NCBI RefSeq assembly: GCF_025822245.1
Contig: NZ_JACKTL010000061.1
Span: 1 to 64,000, forward strand
Length of the DNA: 64,000 nucleotides
Direction: 5' to 3'
Source: Mycolicibacterium hodleri
Lineage (GTDB): Bacteria > Actinomycetota > Actinomycetes > Mycobacteriales > Mycobacteriaceae
This document shows positions 8,342 to 18,481 of this stretch, piece by piece; the stretch's first letter is position 1, and each line of letters starts with the position of its first letter. The notes under the pieces were generated by a model. It was given only the letters and a program-made list of their open reading frames with translations, did not search any database and was not told the DNA's origin. The position numbers were made by a program, and so were the translations under genes.

Positions 8342-8355
8342 CAACCGGATGGTTG
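8342..8355. promoter_or_regulatory. Inverted repeat, possible TetR-type operator
   Basis: CAACC-GGAT-GGTTG lies 52 bases upstream of fadE20, next to a TATATC that could serve as its -10 on the minus strand. Fatty-acid genes in mycobacteria are often controlled by TetR repressors at such sites. No regulator gene is adjacent. Confidence 0.35.
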
Positions 8356-8378
8356 ACGCCGTCGGCAGCGTGGCGCAC

Positions 8379-8405
8379 GGTGGCCCCGCGTGTGACGGGG
8401 CCACC
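8379..8405 (+). other. Perfect 10-bp stem hairpin before the BisC-type gene
   Basis: GGTGGCCCCG and CGGGGCCACC flank a 7-base loop, ending 17 bases before the ATG at 8423. It could be an RNA hairpin in the leader or an attenuator-like element. No known riboswitch is recognisable. Confidence 0.4.
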
Positions 8406-8422
8406 CCCCTAGGATCGGGGCA

Positions 8423-10738
8423 ATGGCGAAGAACTCGACGTCACTCACCCACTGGGGTGCGTTCACCGCCGACGTCCGCGACGGCGACATCGCCGCGGTT
8501 CGTCCGTTCGCCGCCGACGCCGACCCCTCACCCCTGCTCGGCAATCTCGCGGGCTCGATTCGGCACCGGTCGCGGGTCGAGACACCCGCGATCCGCCGCG
8601 GGTGGCTCGAGGACGGCCCCGGCCCCACCACCCGGCGCGGGTCCGACGAGTTCGTCGCGGTGTCCTGGGACGAACTCACCGAACTGCTCTCCGACGAGCT
8701 TCGGCGCATCGTCGACCTGCACGGCAACGAGGCGATCTACGGCGGGTCCTACGGATGGGCCAGCGCCGGGCGCTTTCACCACGCCCAGAGCCAAGTGCAC
8801 CGATTCCTGAAGATGCTTGGCGGATACACCTTCTCGCGTCACTCCTACAGCCTGGGCGCGACGGGCGTGATCATGCCGCGCGTCGTCGGCACCCACGACG
8901 ACCTCTTCCAACGCTCCACCGCGTGGGACGTCGTGGCGGAGAACACCGAGCTGATCGTCGGCTTCGGCGGGATCGGAGTGAAGAACTCGGCCGTGAACTC
9001 CGGTGGCACCACCGAGCATCCGACGCGCCGGGCGCTGCAACGGCTGCGCGAGCGCGGCGGCCGGATCGTGTCGGTGAGCCCGCTGCGGGACGACACCACC
9101 GGCGACTGCGAGTGGTTGGCACCCGTGCCCGGCACCGACGTGGCCGTCATGCTCGGCCTGGCCTACGTGCTGGCCACCGAGGGTCTCGCCGACCGCGGCT
9201 TCCTCGCCACCCACTGCACGGGCTATCCGCGGTTCGAGCGGTACCTGCTGGGTCTGGACGACGGCGTGGCCAAGTCCCCAGGGTGGGCGGCCGAGATCAG
9301 CGGGCTGCCCGCCGACGCGCTGGTCGCGCTGGCCCGCCGGATGGCGGCCACGCGCACGATGGTGACGGTGAGCTGGTCGCTGCAGCGCGTCCGCTACGGC
9401 GAGCAGGCGCCGTGGATGGGGCTGACCCTCGCCGCGATGCTCGGCCAGATCGGGCTGCCGGGAGGTGGGTTCGGTCACGGCTACGGCTCACAGAACGAAG
9501 TCGGCATGGCCCCGCTTCGCTGCCGATTGCCCACGCTGCCACAGGGTCTCAACCCGGTGTCGACGTTCATCCCGGTAGCCGCCGTCAGCGACATGCTGCT
9601 GCACCCCGGCGAGCAGTTCGACTACAACGGCCGCACGCTGACCTATCCGGACGTCAAGTGCGTGTACTGGGCTGGCGGAAACCCGTTCCACCATCACCAG
9701 AACCTCCCCCGGCTGAGGCGAGCGCTGGGACGGGTCGACACCGTGGTCGTGCACGACCCCTACTGGACCGCGATGGCCAAGCACGCCGACGTCGTCGTGC
9801 CGTCGACGACGCCGTTCGAACGCGACGACTACTCGGGATCGCACAACGACCCTCGGTTGATGGCGATGCCCGCTCTCGCCGCACCGTACGCGCAGTCCCG
9901 CGACGACTACACGACGTTCTCGGCGATGGCCCGACGTCTCGGCTTCGGCGACCAGTTCACCGAGGGCCGCACCGCCGGCGAGTGGTTGGTGCACCTGTAC
10001 GAGAAGTGGTCGGCCCAGGTCGATTTCGAGGTTCCGACCTTCGACGAATTCTGGGCCGCCGGGCACCTCGTGCTGCCGACCGAGACCGGGCTCTCGCTGC
10101 TCGCCGACTTCCGGGCCGATCCGGTCGGCCACCGACTCGGCACGCCCAGCGGGCGCATCGAGATCTTCTCCGACGACATCGACGGATTCGGTTACGACGA
10201 CTGCGCGGGCCATCCCACGTGGTACGAACCGGAGGAATGGCTGCGCGGACCCCGCGCGGCGGCATATCCGCTGCACCTGCTGGCCAACCAGCCGGCCACG
10301 CGGTTGCACGGTCAGCTCGACGGCGGAAAGACCAGCCTGGACTCGAAGATTCAGGGGCGCGAACCGATTCGCATGCATCCCGACGACGCCCTCGGCCGCG
10401 GCCTGACCGCCGGTGAGGTGGTGCGGGTGTTCAACGACCGCGGCTCGTGCCTGGCCGGCCTCGTCGCCGACGACGGCCTTCGACCCGGCGTGGTCCAGTT
10501 GTCGACCGGTGCCTGGTACGACCCCGAAGACCCGGCCGACCCCGACGCGATGTGCGTGCACGGCAACCCCAACGTGCTGACCGCGGACGTGGGAACGTCG
10601 TCATTGGCCAAGGGCTGCACCGGCGCTCACGTGCTGGTGCAGGTCGAGAGATTCGACGGCGCGTTGCCGCCGGTGCGGGCACATCAGCCGCCGACGATCG
10701 TCGGGCGACCGGATGGCCGCCCGACGACCGGAGACTAG
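8423..10738 (+). CDS. bisC: Molybdopterin oxidoreductase, BisC/TorA type
   Basis: This is a 771-residue bis-MGD molybdoenzyme of the DMSO reductase superfamily, closest to biotin/methionine sulfoxide and TMAO reductases. YGGSYGWASAGRFHHAQSQ near residue 115 places a Ser as likely molybdenum ligand, as in BisC and TorA. There is no N-terminal Fe-S Cys motif and no Tat signal, so a cytoplasmic enzyme is likely. The C-terminal beta-barrel domain begins near residue 615 with the HLLANQPATRLHGQLD segment. The gene is absent from this place in M. tuberculosis. Its TAG stop shares CTAG with the stop of the convergent helicase. Confidence 0.85.
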   Translation: MAKNSTSLTHWGAFTADVRDGDIAAVRPFAADADPSPLLGNLAGSIRHRSRVETPAIRRGWLEDGPGPTTRRGSDEFVAVSWDELTELLSDELRRIVDLHGNEAIYGGSYGWASAGRFHHAQSQVHRFLKMLGGYTFSRHSYSLGATGVIMPRVVGTHDDLFQRSTAWDVVAENTELIVGFGGIGVKNSAVNSGGTTEHPTRRALQRLRERGGRIVSVSPLRDDTTGDCEWLAPVPGTDVAVMLGLAYVLATEGLADRGFLATHCTGYPRFERYLLGLDDGVAKSPGWAAEISGLPADALVALARRMAATRTMVTVSWSLQRVRYGEQAPWMGLTLAAMLGQIGLPGGGFGHGYGSQNEVGMAPLRCRLPTLPQGLNPVSTFIPVAAVSDMLLHPGEQFDYNGRTLTYPDVKCVYWAGGNPFHHHQNLPRLRRALGRVDTVVVHDPYWTAMAKHADVVVPSTTPFERDDYSGSHNDPRLMAMPALAAPYAQSRDDYTTFSAMARRLGFGDQFTEGRTAGEWLVHLYEKWSAQVDFEVPTFDEFWAAGHLVLPTETGLSLLADFRADPVGHRLGTPSGRIEIFSDDIDGFGYDDCAGHPTWYEPEEWLRGPRAAAYPLHLLANQPATRLHGQLDGGKTSLDSKIQGREPIRMHPDDALGRGLTAGEVVRVFNDRGSCLAGLVADDGLRPGVVQLSTGAWYDPEDPADPDAMCVHGNPNVLTADVGTSSLAKGCTGAHVLVQVERFDGALPPVRAHQPPTIVGRPDGRPTTGD

Positions 10739-12114
10739 GAGCTGGTCTGGGCCCGACCGGAGCCGGACCGGGGACGACGAGGACCGCCGCCACCGCGACG
10801 GGCGCCGCCACTGGAGGCACCCGGCCGACCGCCGGCGGCGTTGCCGCGGAACGGAGAACCGTTGCCGCGGCCCGATCCACCGGTGCTGCGGTTGCCGCCG
10901 CGCGACGACGGCGGCGTGGCCGGGCGCTCCGGCGGCTCGCGGTGCGGTGCGATCTCGCCGACGAGCTCGAGAACACTCGCCGAGTCGGCCCGCACCTGCT
11001 GCGGCTGGGCCGAAATGCCGGCCTTGCGCAGCAGCTGCTGGGTGTCCCTGCGCTGCTCGGGCAGGACCACGGTCACGACGTCGCCCGCGCTGCCGGCGCG
11101 CGCGGTGCGTCCCGAGCGGTGCAGGTACGCCTTGTGCTCGACGGGCGGATCCACGTGGACGACCAGTTCGACGTCGTCGACGTGAACGCCGCGCGCGGCG
11201 ATGTCGGTGGCGACGAGCACGCGCGCGTCACCCGAGCTGAAGGCCGCGAGGTTGCGATCGCGCGCGGGCTGGGACAGGTTGCCGTGCAGGTCCACTGACG
11301 GAACCCCGGCGTCGGTGAGCTGCTTGGCGAGCTTGCGCGCCTGATGCTTGGTGCGCATGAACAGGATTCGGCGGCCGGTGCCCGAGGCGAGCAGGTGCAC
11401 CAGCTGCGTCTTCTCGGCGGCGCCGGAGACGTGGTAGACGTGGTGCGTCATGGCCACCGGCGGTGCGTCGATCTCGTCGACCGAGTGGGTGACGGGGGTG
11501 CGCAGGAAGCGGTTGACGAGCTTGTCGACGCCGTTGTCCAAGGTCGCCGAGAACAGCAGTCGCTGACCGTTGGCCGGGGTGGCGGCCAGGATGCGCGTCA
11601 CGCCGGGCAGGAAGCCCAGGTCGGCCATGTGGTCGGCCTCGTCGAGCACCGTGATCTGGACGGCGTCCAGCGAGATGTGGCGTTGCTTCATCAGGTCTTC
11701 GAGGCGGCCCGGGCAGGCGACCACGATGTCGACGCCGCCCCGCAGCGCGGACACCTGACGGCTCTGGGACACGCCACCGAAGATGGTGGTGACGTTCATG
11801 CCGAGCGCGGCCGCGAGCGGCTGGATGACGGCGGTGATCTGCGTGGCGAGCTCGCGGGTGGGCGCCAACACCAAGCCGGTGGGCTTGGACGGCCGTCGCT
11901 GGCCACCGGCCAGACGTGACACCAGCGGGATCGAGAACGCCAGCGTCTTTCCGCTGCCGGTCTTTCCGCGGCCGAGGACGTCGCGGCCGGCCAGCGTGTC
12001 GGGCAGCGTGCCGGTCTGAATCGGGAACGGACTGGCGATGCCCTGGTCGGCGAGAACGCGACTGACGCGCTCCGGCACACCGAGGGATTCGAAGGTGGGT
12101 TCTACGGAAGTCAT
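10735..12114 (-). CDS. rhlE: DEAD-box RNA helicase, RhlE type
   Basis: This is an ATP-dependent RNA helicase for ribosome assembly, RNA decay or cold adaptation. The 459-residue protein carries the Q motif (PTFESLGVPERV...FPIQ), motif I GRGKTGSGKT, Ia PTRELATQ, DEAD as VLDEADHMADLGF, SAT, motif V DIAARGVHVDD and VI HRSGRTARAG. The last 60 residues are an RGG/Ser/Pro-rich disordered tail, usual for RNA binding. The ATG at 12114 gives the usual MTSVEPTFESLG start; an ATG 24 bases earlier has no ribosome site. It is inserted relative to the M. tuberculosis order. Confidence 0.9.
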   Translation of the reverse strand: MTSVEPTFESLGVPERVSRVLADQGIASPFPIQTGTLPDTLAGRDVLGRGKTGSGKTLAFSIPLVSRLAGGQRRPSKPTGLVLAPTRELATQITAVIQPLAAALGMNVTTIFGGVSQSRQVSALRGGVDIVVACPGRLEDLMKQRHISLDAVQITVLDEADHMADLGFLPGVTRILAATPANGQRLLFSATLDNGVDKLVNRFLRTPVTHSVDEIDAPPVAMTHHVYHVSGAAEKTQLVHLLASGTGRRILFMRTKHQARKLAKQLTDAGVPSVDLHGNLSQPARDRNLAAFSSGDARVLVATDIAARGVHVDDVELVVHVDPPVEHKAYLHRSGRTARAGSAGDVVTVVLPEQRRDTQQLLRKAGISAQPQQVRADSASVLELVGEIAPHREPPERPATPPSSRGGNRSTGGSGRGNGSPFRGNAAGGRPGASSGGARRGGGGPRRPRSGSGRAQTSS

Positions 12115-12394
12115 GTGTCTGAAGTGCCTTTCCGGCATGGGTGCGGCCGCGTCTGCGCTAGACGAAATGGGTCAGGCGAATACGTGGCTCGATGGGCGAG
12201 ATTGCCGGTGGGCAATATCGATCGCCGCGAGAAGAGCTAGTGCAATGCACTGATCGCCGGCATGCAGTGAGTCACGTCACTGTGACTGAAGGCACCGGGA
12301 AGATCGAGCGTTCCACGACGTGTTGACGGCGCGAGGCGACACCAACATTGACCCGAACTCTACCGCACTCCCGGGCCGCAACGGCCGCGGCGGC
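12115..12394. other. 280-base gap upstream of rhlE and downstream of hflX; leader candidate
   Basis: This is one of the longest noncoding stretches in the window. It lies upstream of rhlE (minus strand) and beyond the 3' end of hflX. It contains the inverted repeat GTCAC-GTCACT-GTGAC at 12271-12286. I see no clear CRP-type site, riboswitch or small ORF. DEAD-box helicase genes often have long, autoregulated leaders, which is a reasonable guess here. Confidence 0.4.
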
Positions 12395-13792
<1,398 letters not shown>

Positions 13793-13839
13793 GTAATTGG
13801 AGATGTTGCCCCTTTAGGTGGTGTCATGCATCCGAATAT

Positions 13840-14718
13840 TCACAGCTGGGCTCGCCACCAGTCGTCGGACAGCTCGCCCTGAGCCACCATCACCGATGGT
13901 CCGCGCAGATAGCTGGTGGTGTCGGTGATCGTCACGGTGACCTCGCCACCGGGAATCCGCACGGCGAGCGTGCCCGTCTCGTCGCCCCGATGGCTCAGGG
14001 CGGCGACCGCCGCCGCAACGGTTCCCGTTCCGCACGAACGTGTTTCGCCCACTCCGCGTTCGTGCACACGCATCGACACGGCGTCGTCGACCGGGGCGGT
14101 GAGCACCTCCACGTTGACGCCGTCGGGGAATTGCGCGGCGTCGAACCACACCGGCGCGGCGACGTCGAGGTCGGCGAGCTCCGCGGCGGTGAGGGATCCG
14201 TCCACGCATGCGAGGTGGGGGTTGCCGACGTCTACGGCCACTCCGGTGAAGCGGCGACCCCCCGCTCCCCCGATGACGGCCGAGCCGATGCCGAACTGGT
14301 TGGCCTTGCCCATGTCGACCGTCACGTCCGCGGCCAGGTCGGTGACGTCGCGCAGCACCACCTGGCGTGGCCCGGCCAACGAGCCGACGACGAATTTGTC
14401 GCGCTGCTCGAGCCCGCTGACCCGCAGATAGTGGGCGAACACCCGCACGCCGTTGCCGCACATCTGGGCGACGGATCCGTCGGCGTTGCGGTAGTCCATG
14501 TACCAGTCCCCTGGGCCGACGCCTTCGGGGATCCGGTCGAGGACGCCGGCGGCCAGCGCCGCGTCGGCCGTGGTCACCCGCAGAATGCCGTCGGCGCCGA
14601 GGCCGCGGCGGCGGTCGCACAGCGCGGCGACCGCGCTCGGCGTCAGCGCCAGGCGGGCACCGACGTCGGGCAGCACGACGAAGTCGTTCTCCGTACCGTG
14701 TCCCTTGGCGAACATCAC
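13840..14718 (-). CDS. dapF: Diaminopimelate epimerase DapF
   Basis: DapF converts LL- to meso-diaminopimelate for lysine and peptidoglycan synthesis. The 292-residue protein shows both catalytic Cys regions, MCGNGVRVFAHY and ETRSCGTGTVAAA, with the family's GHGTENDFVVLPD start. I chose the GTG at 14718, which aligns with the start of M. tuberculosis DapF; the ATG at 14715 is one codon later and equally possible. The start lies four bases after the miaA stop, so the two are probably translationally coupled. dapA of the same pathway lies about 39 kb away. Confidence 0.93.
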   Translation of the reverse strand: MMFAKGHGTENDFVVLPDVGARLALTPSAVAALCDRRRGLGADGILRVTTADAALAAGVLDRIPEGVGPGDWYMDYRNADGSVAQMCGNGVRVFAHYLRVSGLEQRDKFVVGSLAGPRQVVLRDVTDLAADVTVDMGKANQFGIGSAVIGGAGGRRFTGVAVDVGNPHLACVDGSLTAAELADLDVAAPVWFDAAQFPDGVNVEVLTAPVDDAVSMRVHERGVGETRSCGTGTVAAAVAALSHRGDETGTLAVRIPGGEVTVTITDTTSYLRGPSVMVAQGELSDDWWRAQL

Positions 14719-14722
14719 CTGC

Positions 14723-15652
14723 TCAGGATACGTGTTGCAGGATTGCGAGGACGGCGTCGAGGTTGCCGGGGTCGGACCCGTCGAGCCAGTGGATGCGATG
14801 GTCACGACGGAACCACGACCGCTGCCGGCGCACGTATCGCCTGGTGCCCATGAAGGTCCGCGTCCTGGCCTCGGCGATCGCGGCGTCGGCTCCCCCTTCC
14901 GAGGCCGTCTCGGCAAGCGCCTCGAGTACCTGCGCGTACCCCAGGGCACGTGCGGCCGTCACCCCGTCGCGCAGGCCGCGCTCGCACAGGGCCGTCACCT
15001 CGTCGACCAGACCGTCGTCGAACATCGCGTTGGTTCGGCGTCGTAGCCGTTCGTCGAGACGTTCGGTCTCCCAATCCAATCCGACGATCAGGGTGTCCCA
15101 GCGGGGTTCGCCGATCGTCGGCGCGCTGGCCGCGAACGGCTGGCCGGTCAACTCGACCACCTCCAGCGCGCGCACGATGCGACGACCGTCGGTCGGCAGG
15201 ATCGACGCTGCGGCCTCGGCGTCGACGCTCGCCAGCTCCCCGTGCAGAGACGACACGCCGATCGCGGCGAGCCGGGCCTCCCACCGAGCCCGCACCTCGG
15301 GATCCGTGGCCGGGAATGCCCAGTCGTCGAGCAGGGACTGGACGTACAGCATCGACCCGCCGACGATCACCGGCACCGCCCCGCGGGCCAGGATGGCCTC
15401 GACGTCCGCGGTGGCGGCAGTTTGATACCGGCCAACGGTCGCGGTCTCGGTGACGTTCAGGACGTCGAGTTGGTGGTGCGCAATCCCCCGCCGCTCGGCA
15501 ACCGGCAGCTTCGCGGTGCCGATGTCCATGCCGCGGTACAGCTGCATGGCGTCGGCGTTCACGATCTCACCGCCGAGCCGCTCGGCCAGGTCCAGCGCCA
15601 GTGCGCTCTTGCCCGTGCCGGTCGGTCCGACCACGGCGATGGGCCGGATCAC
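14723..15652 (-). CDS. miaA: tRNA dimethylallyltransferase MiaA
   Basis: MiaA adds a dimethylallyl group to A37 of UNN-reading tRNAs; MiaB, encoded nearby, then thiomethylates it. The 309-residue protein has the P-loop GPTGTGKS, the IVNADAMQLYRGMDIGTAK segment, GGSMLYVQSLLDDW and a C-terminal TRRYVRRQRSWFRRD tRNA-binding region. I chose the GTG at 15652, whose bases overlap the preceding stop (GTGA) and which gives the family-like MIRPIAVVG start. Another GTG at 15664 is possible. It is part of a minus-strand operon with dapF and hflX. Confidence 0.93.
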   Translation of the reverse strand: MIRPIAVVGPTGTGKSALALDLAERLGGEIVNADAMQLYRGMDIGTAKLPVAERRGIAHHQLDVLNVTETATVGRYQTAATADVEAILARGAVPVIVGGSMLYVQSLLDDWAFPATDPEVRARWEARLAAIGVSSLHGELASVDAEAAASILPTDGRRIVRALEVVELTGQPFAASAPTIGEPRWDTLIVGLDWETERLDERLRRRTNAMFDDGLVDEVTALCERGLRDGVTAARALGYAQVLEALAETASEGGADAAIAEARTRTFMGTRRYVRRQRSWFRRDHRIHWLDGSDPGNLDAVLAILQHVS

Positions 15653-16338
15653 CGCGGCCGCCACGTCCCGACGGCGTATCCGACGCCGTAGGGCGCGCCG
15701 CGGTACAGCTCGCTCACCTGCCACGCCGAGGATCCGACCAGACCGGCCAGCACCTGGAACGCCACCCTGCCCACGACGACGTCCGGCAGCCGGGTCAGCG
15801 CGTCGGCGTCGCCCACCGCCAGTGCGTCGTCCAAGGCCGCTTGCACCGGGACGGACGCGGGGTCGTAACCGCCGGGCGCCGACGCGGTCAGCGTGTTCGC
15901 CCCGTCGGCGACCACCAGGACCCCGACGGGCTCGGAGACGGCGTCGACCTCGGCGCGCAGGGCCCGGCCCCTGGCGAGTGCGGCGTCGACCTCGTGGTCG
16001 GCGGCGTAGACCCAGACCTCGGCACTGGCCGTGGGTGCGTACGTGGTGCGCACCCAGCCCGCGACCAGGGCGCACAGGGGCAGGGGCTTCGGCGCGGCGC
16101 CGGCCCGCTCGGACAGGGCGACGCGCACGTCGACGCCGTAGCCGCCGAAGGTCCCGGTCGTCCCGGGTCCGATCACGTTGTCGCTCGCGCCGACGCCGAC
16201 GACGAACCAGCGGTCGGGCAGCTCGGCGGCCGCCTGCGCCACCGCCGCCGTCAGATCCTGCAGCTCAGAGGCCGCGCCGGTGGCCAGTTCGGGCACCAGG
16301 ACGGGCGCCGACGGGACGAGGGCGATGGCGGTGAGCAC
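15649..16338 (-). CDS. Class III extradiol dioxygenase-like protein (Rv2728c type)
   Basis: This 229-residue protein resembles the LigB-like (class III extradiol dioxygenase subunit B) fold found in actinobacteria next to miaA. The N terminus MLTAIALVPSAPVLVPELA is typical. The HisHisGlu iron-site pattern of true dioxygenases is not obvious: few His residues occur, with one in YAADHEVD. Enzymatic activity is therefore doubtful. It overlaps the miaA start by four bases (GTGA), so it probably heads the miaA-dapF-hflX transcript. Function is unknown. Confidence 0.75.
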   Translation of the reverse strand: MLTAIALVPSAPVLVPELATGAASELQDLTAAVAQAAAELPDRWFVVGVGASDNVIGPGTTGTFGGYGVDVRVALSERAGAAPKPLPLCALVAGWVRTTYAPTASAEVWVYAADHEVDAALARGRALRAEVDAVSEPVGVLVVADGANTLTASAPGGYDPASVPVQAALDDALAVGDADALTRLPDVVVGRVAFQVLAGLVGSSAWQVSELYRGAPYGVGYAVGTWRPR

Positions 16339-16490
16339 GCCCTCACGCTAGCCAGTCCGGCGGCCGGTGAACCCGCCGAGGGCAACTGCTCGTGCAAAGC
16401 CGTGGGCACGCCCCGGTCCGACCTGTTTCAATGTCGGGTGGAGCAAGCCATCAGGAGCACCGCTAACAGGCGCCGCGTTGCGCGGCAGGA

Positions 16491-16507
16491 GCGTGGGTCA
16501 CCCACGC
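16491..16507. promoter_or_regulatory. Perfect 8-1-8 palindrome before the DUF349 gene
   Basis: GCGTGGGTCACCCACGC ends 22 bases upstream of the ATG at 16530. It is a candidate operator or leader hairpin; no binding protein can be named. Confidence 0.35.
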
Positions 16508-16529
16508 GGAGGGCACGAGGTTCGAGAAC

Positions 16530-17864
16530 ATGACCACAGGTGAATCACGCGAAGCACCCAAGCCCGCACCCAAGCCCGTGCCCAGGCCAGGACCTCCGCG
16601 CCCCGCTCCGCGCCCAGGCGCCGCACCGGCCGCCGTGGTGGCGCCACCGTCGGGCGACCCGCACCGCTTCGGCCGCGTCGACGACGACGGCACGGTGTGG
16701 CTGACCACCGCCGACGGCGAGCGCGTCGTCGGTTCCTGGCAGGCCGGCGAGCACGAGGCGGCCTACGCACACTTCGGGCGTCGCTACGACGACCTGGCCA
16801 CCGAGGTGGCGCTGATGGAACGCCGGCTCGCCTCCGGCTCCGGTGACGCCCGCAAGATCAAGTCCGCCGCCGCCGCGCTGGCCGAGACCCTGCCGACGGC
16901 GTCGGTCCTCGGCGACGTCGACGCGTTGGCCGCCCGGCTCGCCGCCATCGTCGAGGAGGCCGACTCCCATGCCGCCGAGGAACGGCAGAAGCGCGACGAG
17001 CACCGCGCTGCGCAGACCGCGCGCAAGGAGGCCCTGGCCGCGGAGGCCGAGGACATCGCCGCCAACGCGACACAGTGGAAGTCCGCCGGTGACCGGCTGC
17101 GCGAGATCCTCGACGAATGGCGCACCGTCACGGGCCTGGATCGCAAGACCGACGACGCGCTGTGGAAGCGCTACTCGGCGGCCCGCGAGACGTTCAACCG
17201 GCGTCGCGGCTCGCACTTCGCCGAGCTGGACCGCGAACGCGTGGGCACCCGCCAGGCCAAGGAGGCGCTGTGTGAACGCGCCGAGCAGCTGTCCGACTCG
17301 ACCGACTGGGGTGCGACCGCGGCCACGTTCCGCGACATGCTGACGGAGTGGAAGGCGGCCGGCCGCGCCGCCAAGGACGTCGACGACGCCCTGTGGAAGC
17401 GGTTCAAGGCCGCCCAGGACAAGTTCTTCAAGGCCCGCAACGCCGTCAACGCCGAGCGCGACGCGGAGTTCGACGCGAACGCCGCGATCAAGGAGGCGCT
17501 CCTCGTCGAGGCCGAGGCCATCGACCTCTCCAATGCCGAGGCCGCCCGGGCCACGCTGCGCACGATCGGCGCCAAGTGGGACGCCGTCGGCAAGGTCCCG
17601 CGCGAGCGCGCCCCGGAATTCGAGCGCCGCATGAAGGCCGTCGAGAAGAAGGTTCGCGACACCGCGTCCACCGGCGGGGGCACCGACCCGGAGGCGCAGG
17701 CCAGGGCCGACCAGTTCCGGCTCCGCGCCGAGCAGTACGAGCAGCAGGCCGCCAAGGCCGAGGCTGCCGGTCGCACCAAGGACGCCGAGCAGGCCAGGGC
17801 CAGTGCCACGCAGTGGCGGGAGTGGGCCGAGGCTGCCGTCGCGGCGCTCGGCAAGAAGCGCTAG
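16530..17864 (+). CDS. DUF349 coiled-coil protein (Rv2731-like)
   Basis: This 444-residue cytoplasmic protein has a Pro/Ala-rich disordered N terminus (about residues 1-40) and a small beta region (FGRVDDDGTVWLTTADGERVVGSW). At least three DUF349 repeats follow between about 170 and 385. Each contains a Trp-containing pattern such as WKSAGDRLREILDEWRTV...LWKRYSAARETFNRRR. The C terminus is charged coiled coil (QYEQQAAKAEAAGRTKDAEQARAS). Its molecular role is not settled. It converges on the membrane-protein gene, and the two share CTAG as overlapping stops. Confidence 0.88.
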   Translation: MTTGESREAPKPAPKPVPRPGPPRPAPRPGAAPAAVVAPPSGDPHRFGRVDDDGTVWLTTADGERVVGSWQAGEHEAAYAHFGRRYDDLATEVALMERRLASGSGDARKIKSAAAALAETLPTASVLGDVDALAARLAAIVEEADSHAAEERQKRDEHRAAQTARKEALAAEAEDIAANATQWKSAGDRLREILDEWRTVTGLDRKTDDALWKRYSAARETFNRRRGSHFAELDRERVGTRQAKEALCERAEQLSDSTDWGATAATFRDMLTEWKAAGRAAKDVDDALWKRFKAAQDKFFKARNAVNAERDAEFDANAAIKEALLVEAEAIDLSNAEAARATLRTIGAKWDAVGKVPRERAPEFERRMKAVEKKVRDTASTGGGTDPEAQARADQFRLRAEQYEQQAAKAEAAGRTKDAEQARASATQWREWAEAAVAALGKKR

Positions 17865-18481
17865 GAGCCGGGCTCGGGCGCCGGCCTCGCGGGGCCGATT
17901 CCCTGGTCGGGGCGTTCGTCGAGGTCGAGCAGCCCCTTGCCCTGCCGTTCGGTCGCCAGCCTGCGCCGTTCCTCTTCGGCGGCCAGGTGCACCGCCGTGC
18001 GTGACCAGACCACCCTGGCCCAGTGGAACGACAGCAGGATCACGGCGATCCACGCGACGATCAGCCCGATGCCGGGGCCCGGATGCGGCTCGGCCACCGT
18101 TTGACGCGACCACACCGCCAACATTCCGATGGGACACGCCACGGCCGAGCCGGCGAGCGCGACCCAGGCCAGGCCCCAGCGGCGGGTCAGCAGCGCGAGG
18201 ATCGAGAAACCGACGCTGAAGATCAAGATCAGCCAGGTGAACACGCGCGACGGCAGGGCGATCGCCTCGCGAATCGCGGCGTCGGAGCCGACCAGGACGT
18301 CGAGGCCACGCGCGCTGCCGGTGTGCGGCAACACGAACGACAACAGGATGACGAACACCAGCACGGCGACCACCAAAGCCCGTGCGCCCGGGTCGATTTC
18401 GCGGGCCACCCGGCGTTCGGCGTCTTCGAGGTCGCCCTTGAACTCGTCGAAGTTCGGCTCGTTGCGCTTGTCGCGGCTCAT
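17861..18481 (-). CDS. Four-helix membrane protein (Rv2732c-like)
   Basis: This 206-residue protein has a charged N terminus (RDKRNEPNFDEFKGDLEDAERRVAREID) followed by about four membrane segments: residues near 40-55, 80-100, 105-125 and 140-158. A basic cytoplasmic tail ends it. It has no catalytic motif. The ATG at 18481 overlaps the miaB stop (ATGA), so translation is probably coupled to miaB; an ATG nine bases earlier is possible. Mycobacterial orthologues keep this position beside miaB. Function is unknown. Confidence 0.82.
   Translation of the reverse strand: MSRDKRNEPNFDEFKGDLEDAERRVAREIDPGARALVVAVLVFVILLSFVLPHTGSARGLDVLVGSDAAIREAIALPSRVFTWLILIFSVGFSILALLTRRWGLAWVALAGSAVACPIGMLAVWSRQTVAEPHPGPGIGLIVAWIAVILLSFHWARVVWSRTAVHLAAEEERRRLATERQGKGLLDLDERPDQGIGPARPAPEPGS

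Noticed and set aside
12271..12286. CRP/GlxR-type site in the rhlE leader
   Set aside because: The inverted repeat GTCAC-N6-GTGAC does not fit TGTGA-N6-TCACA in orientation.
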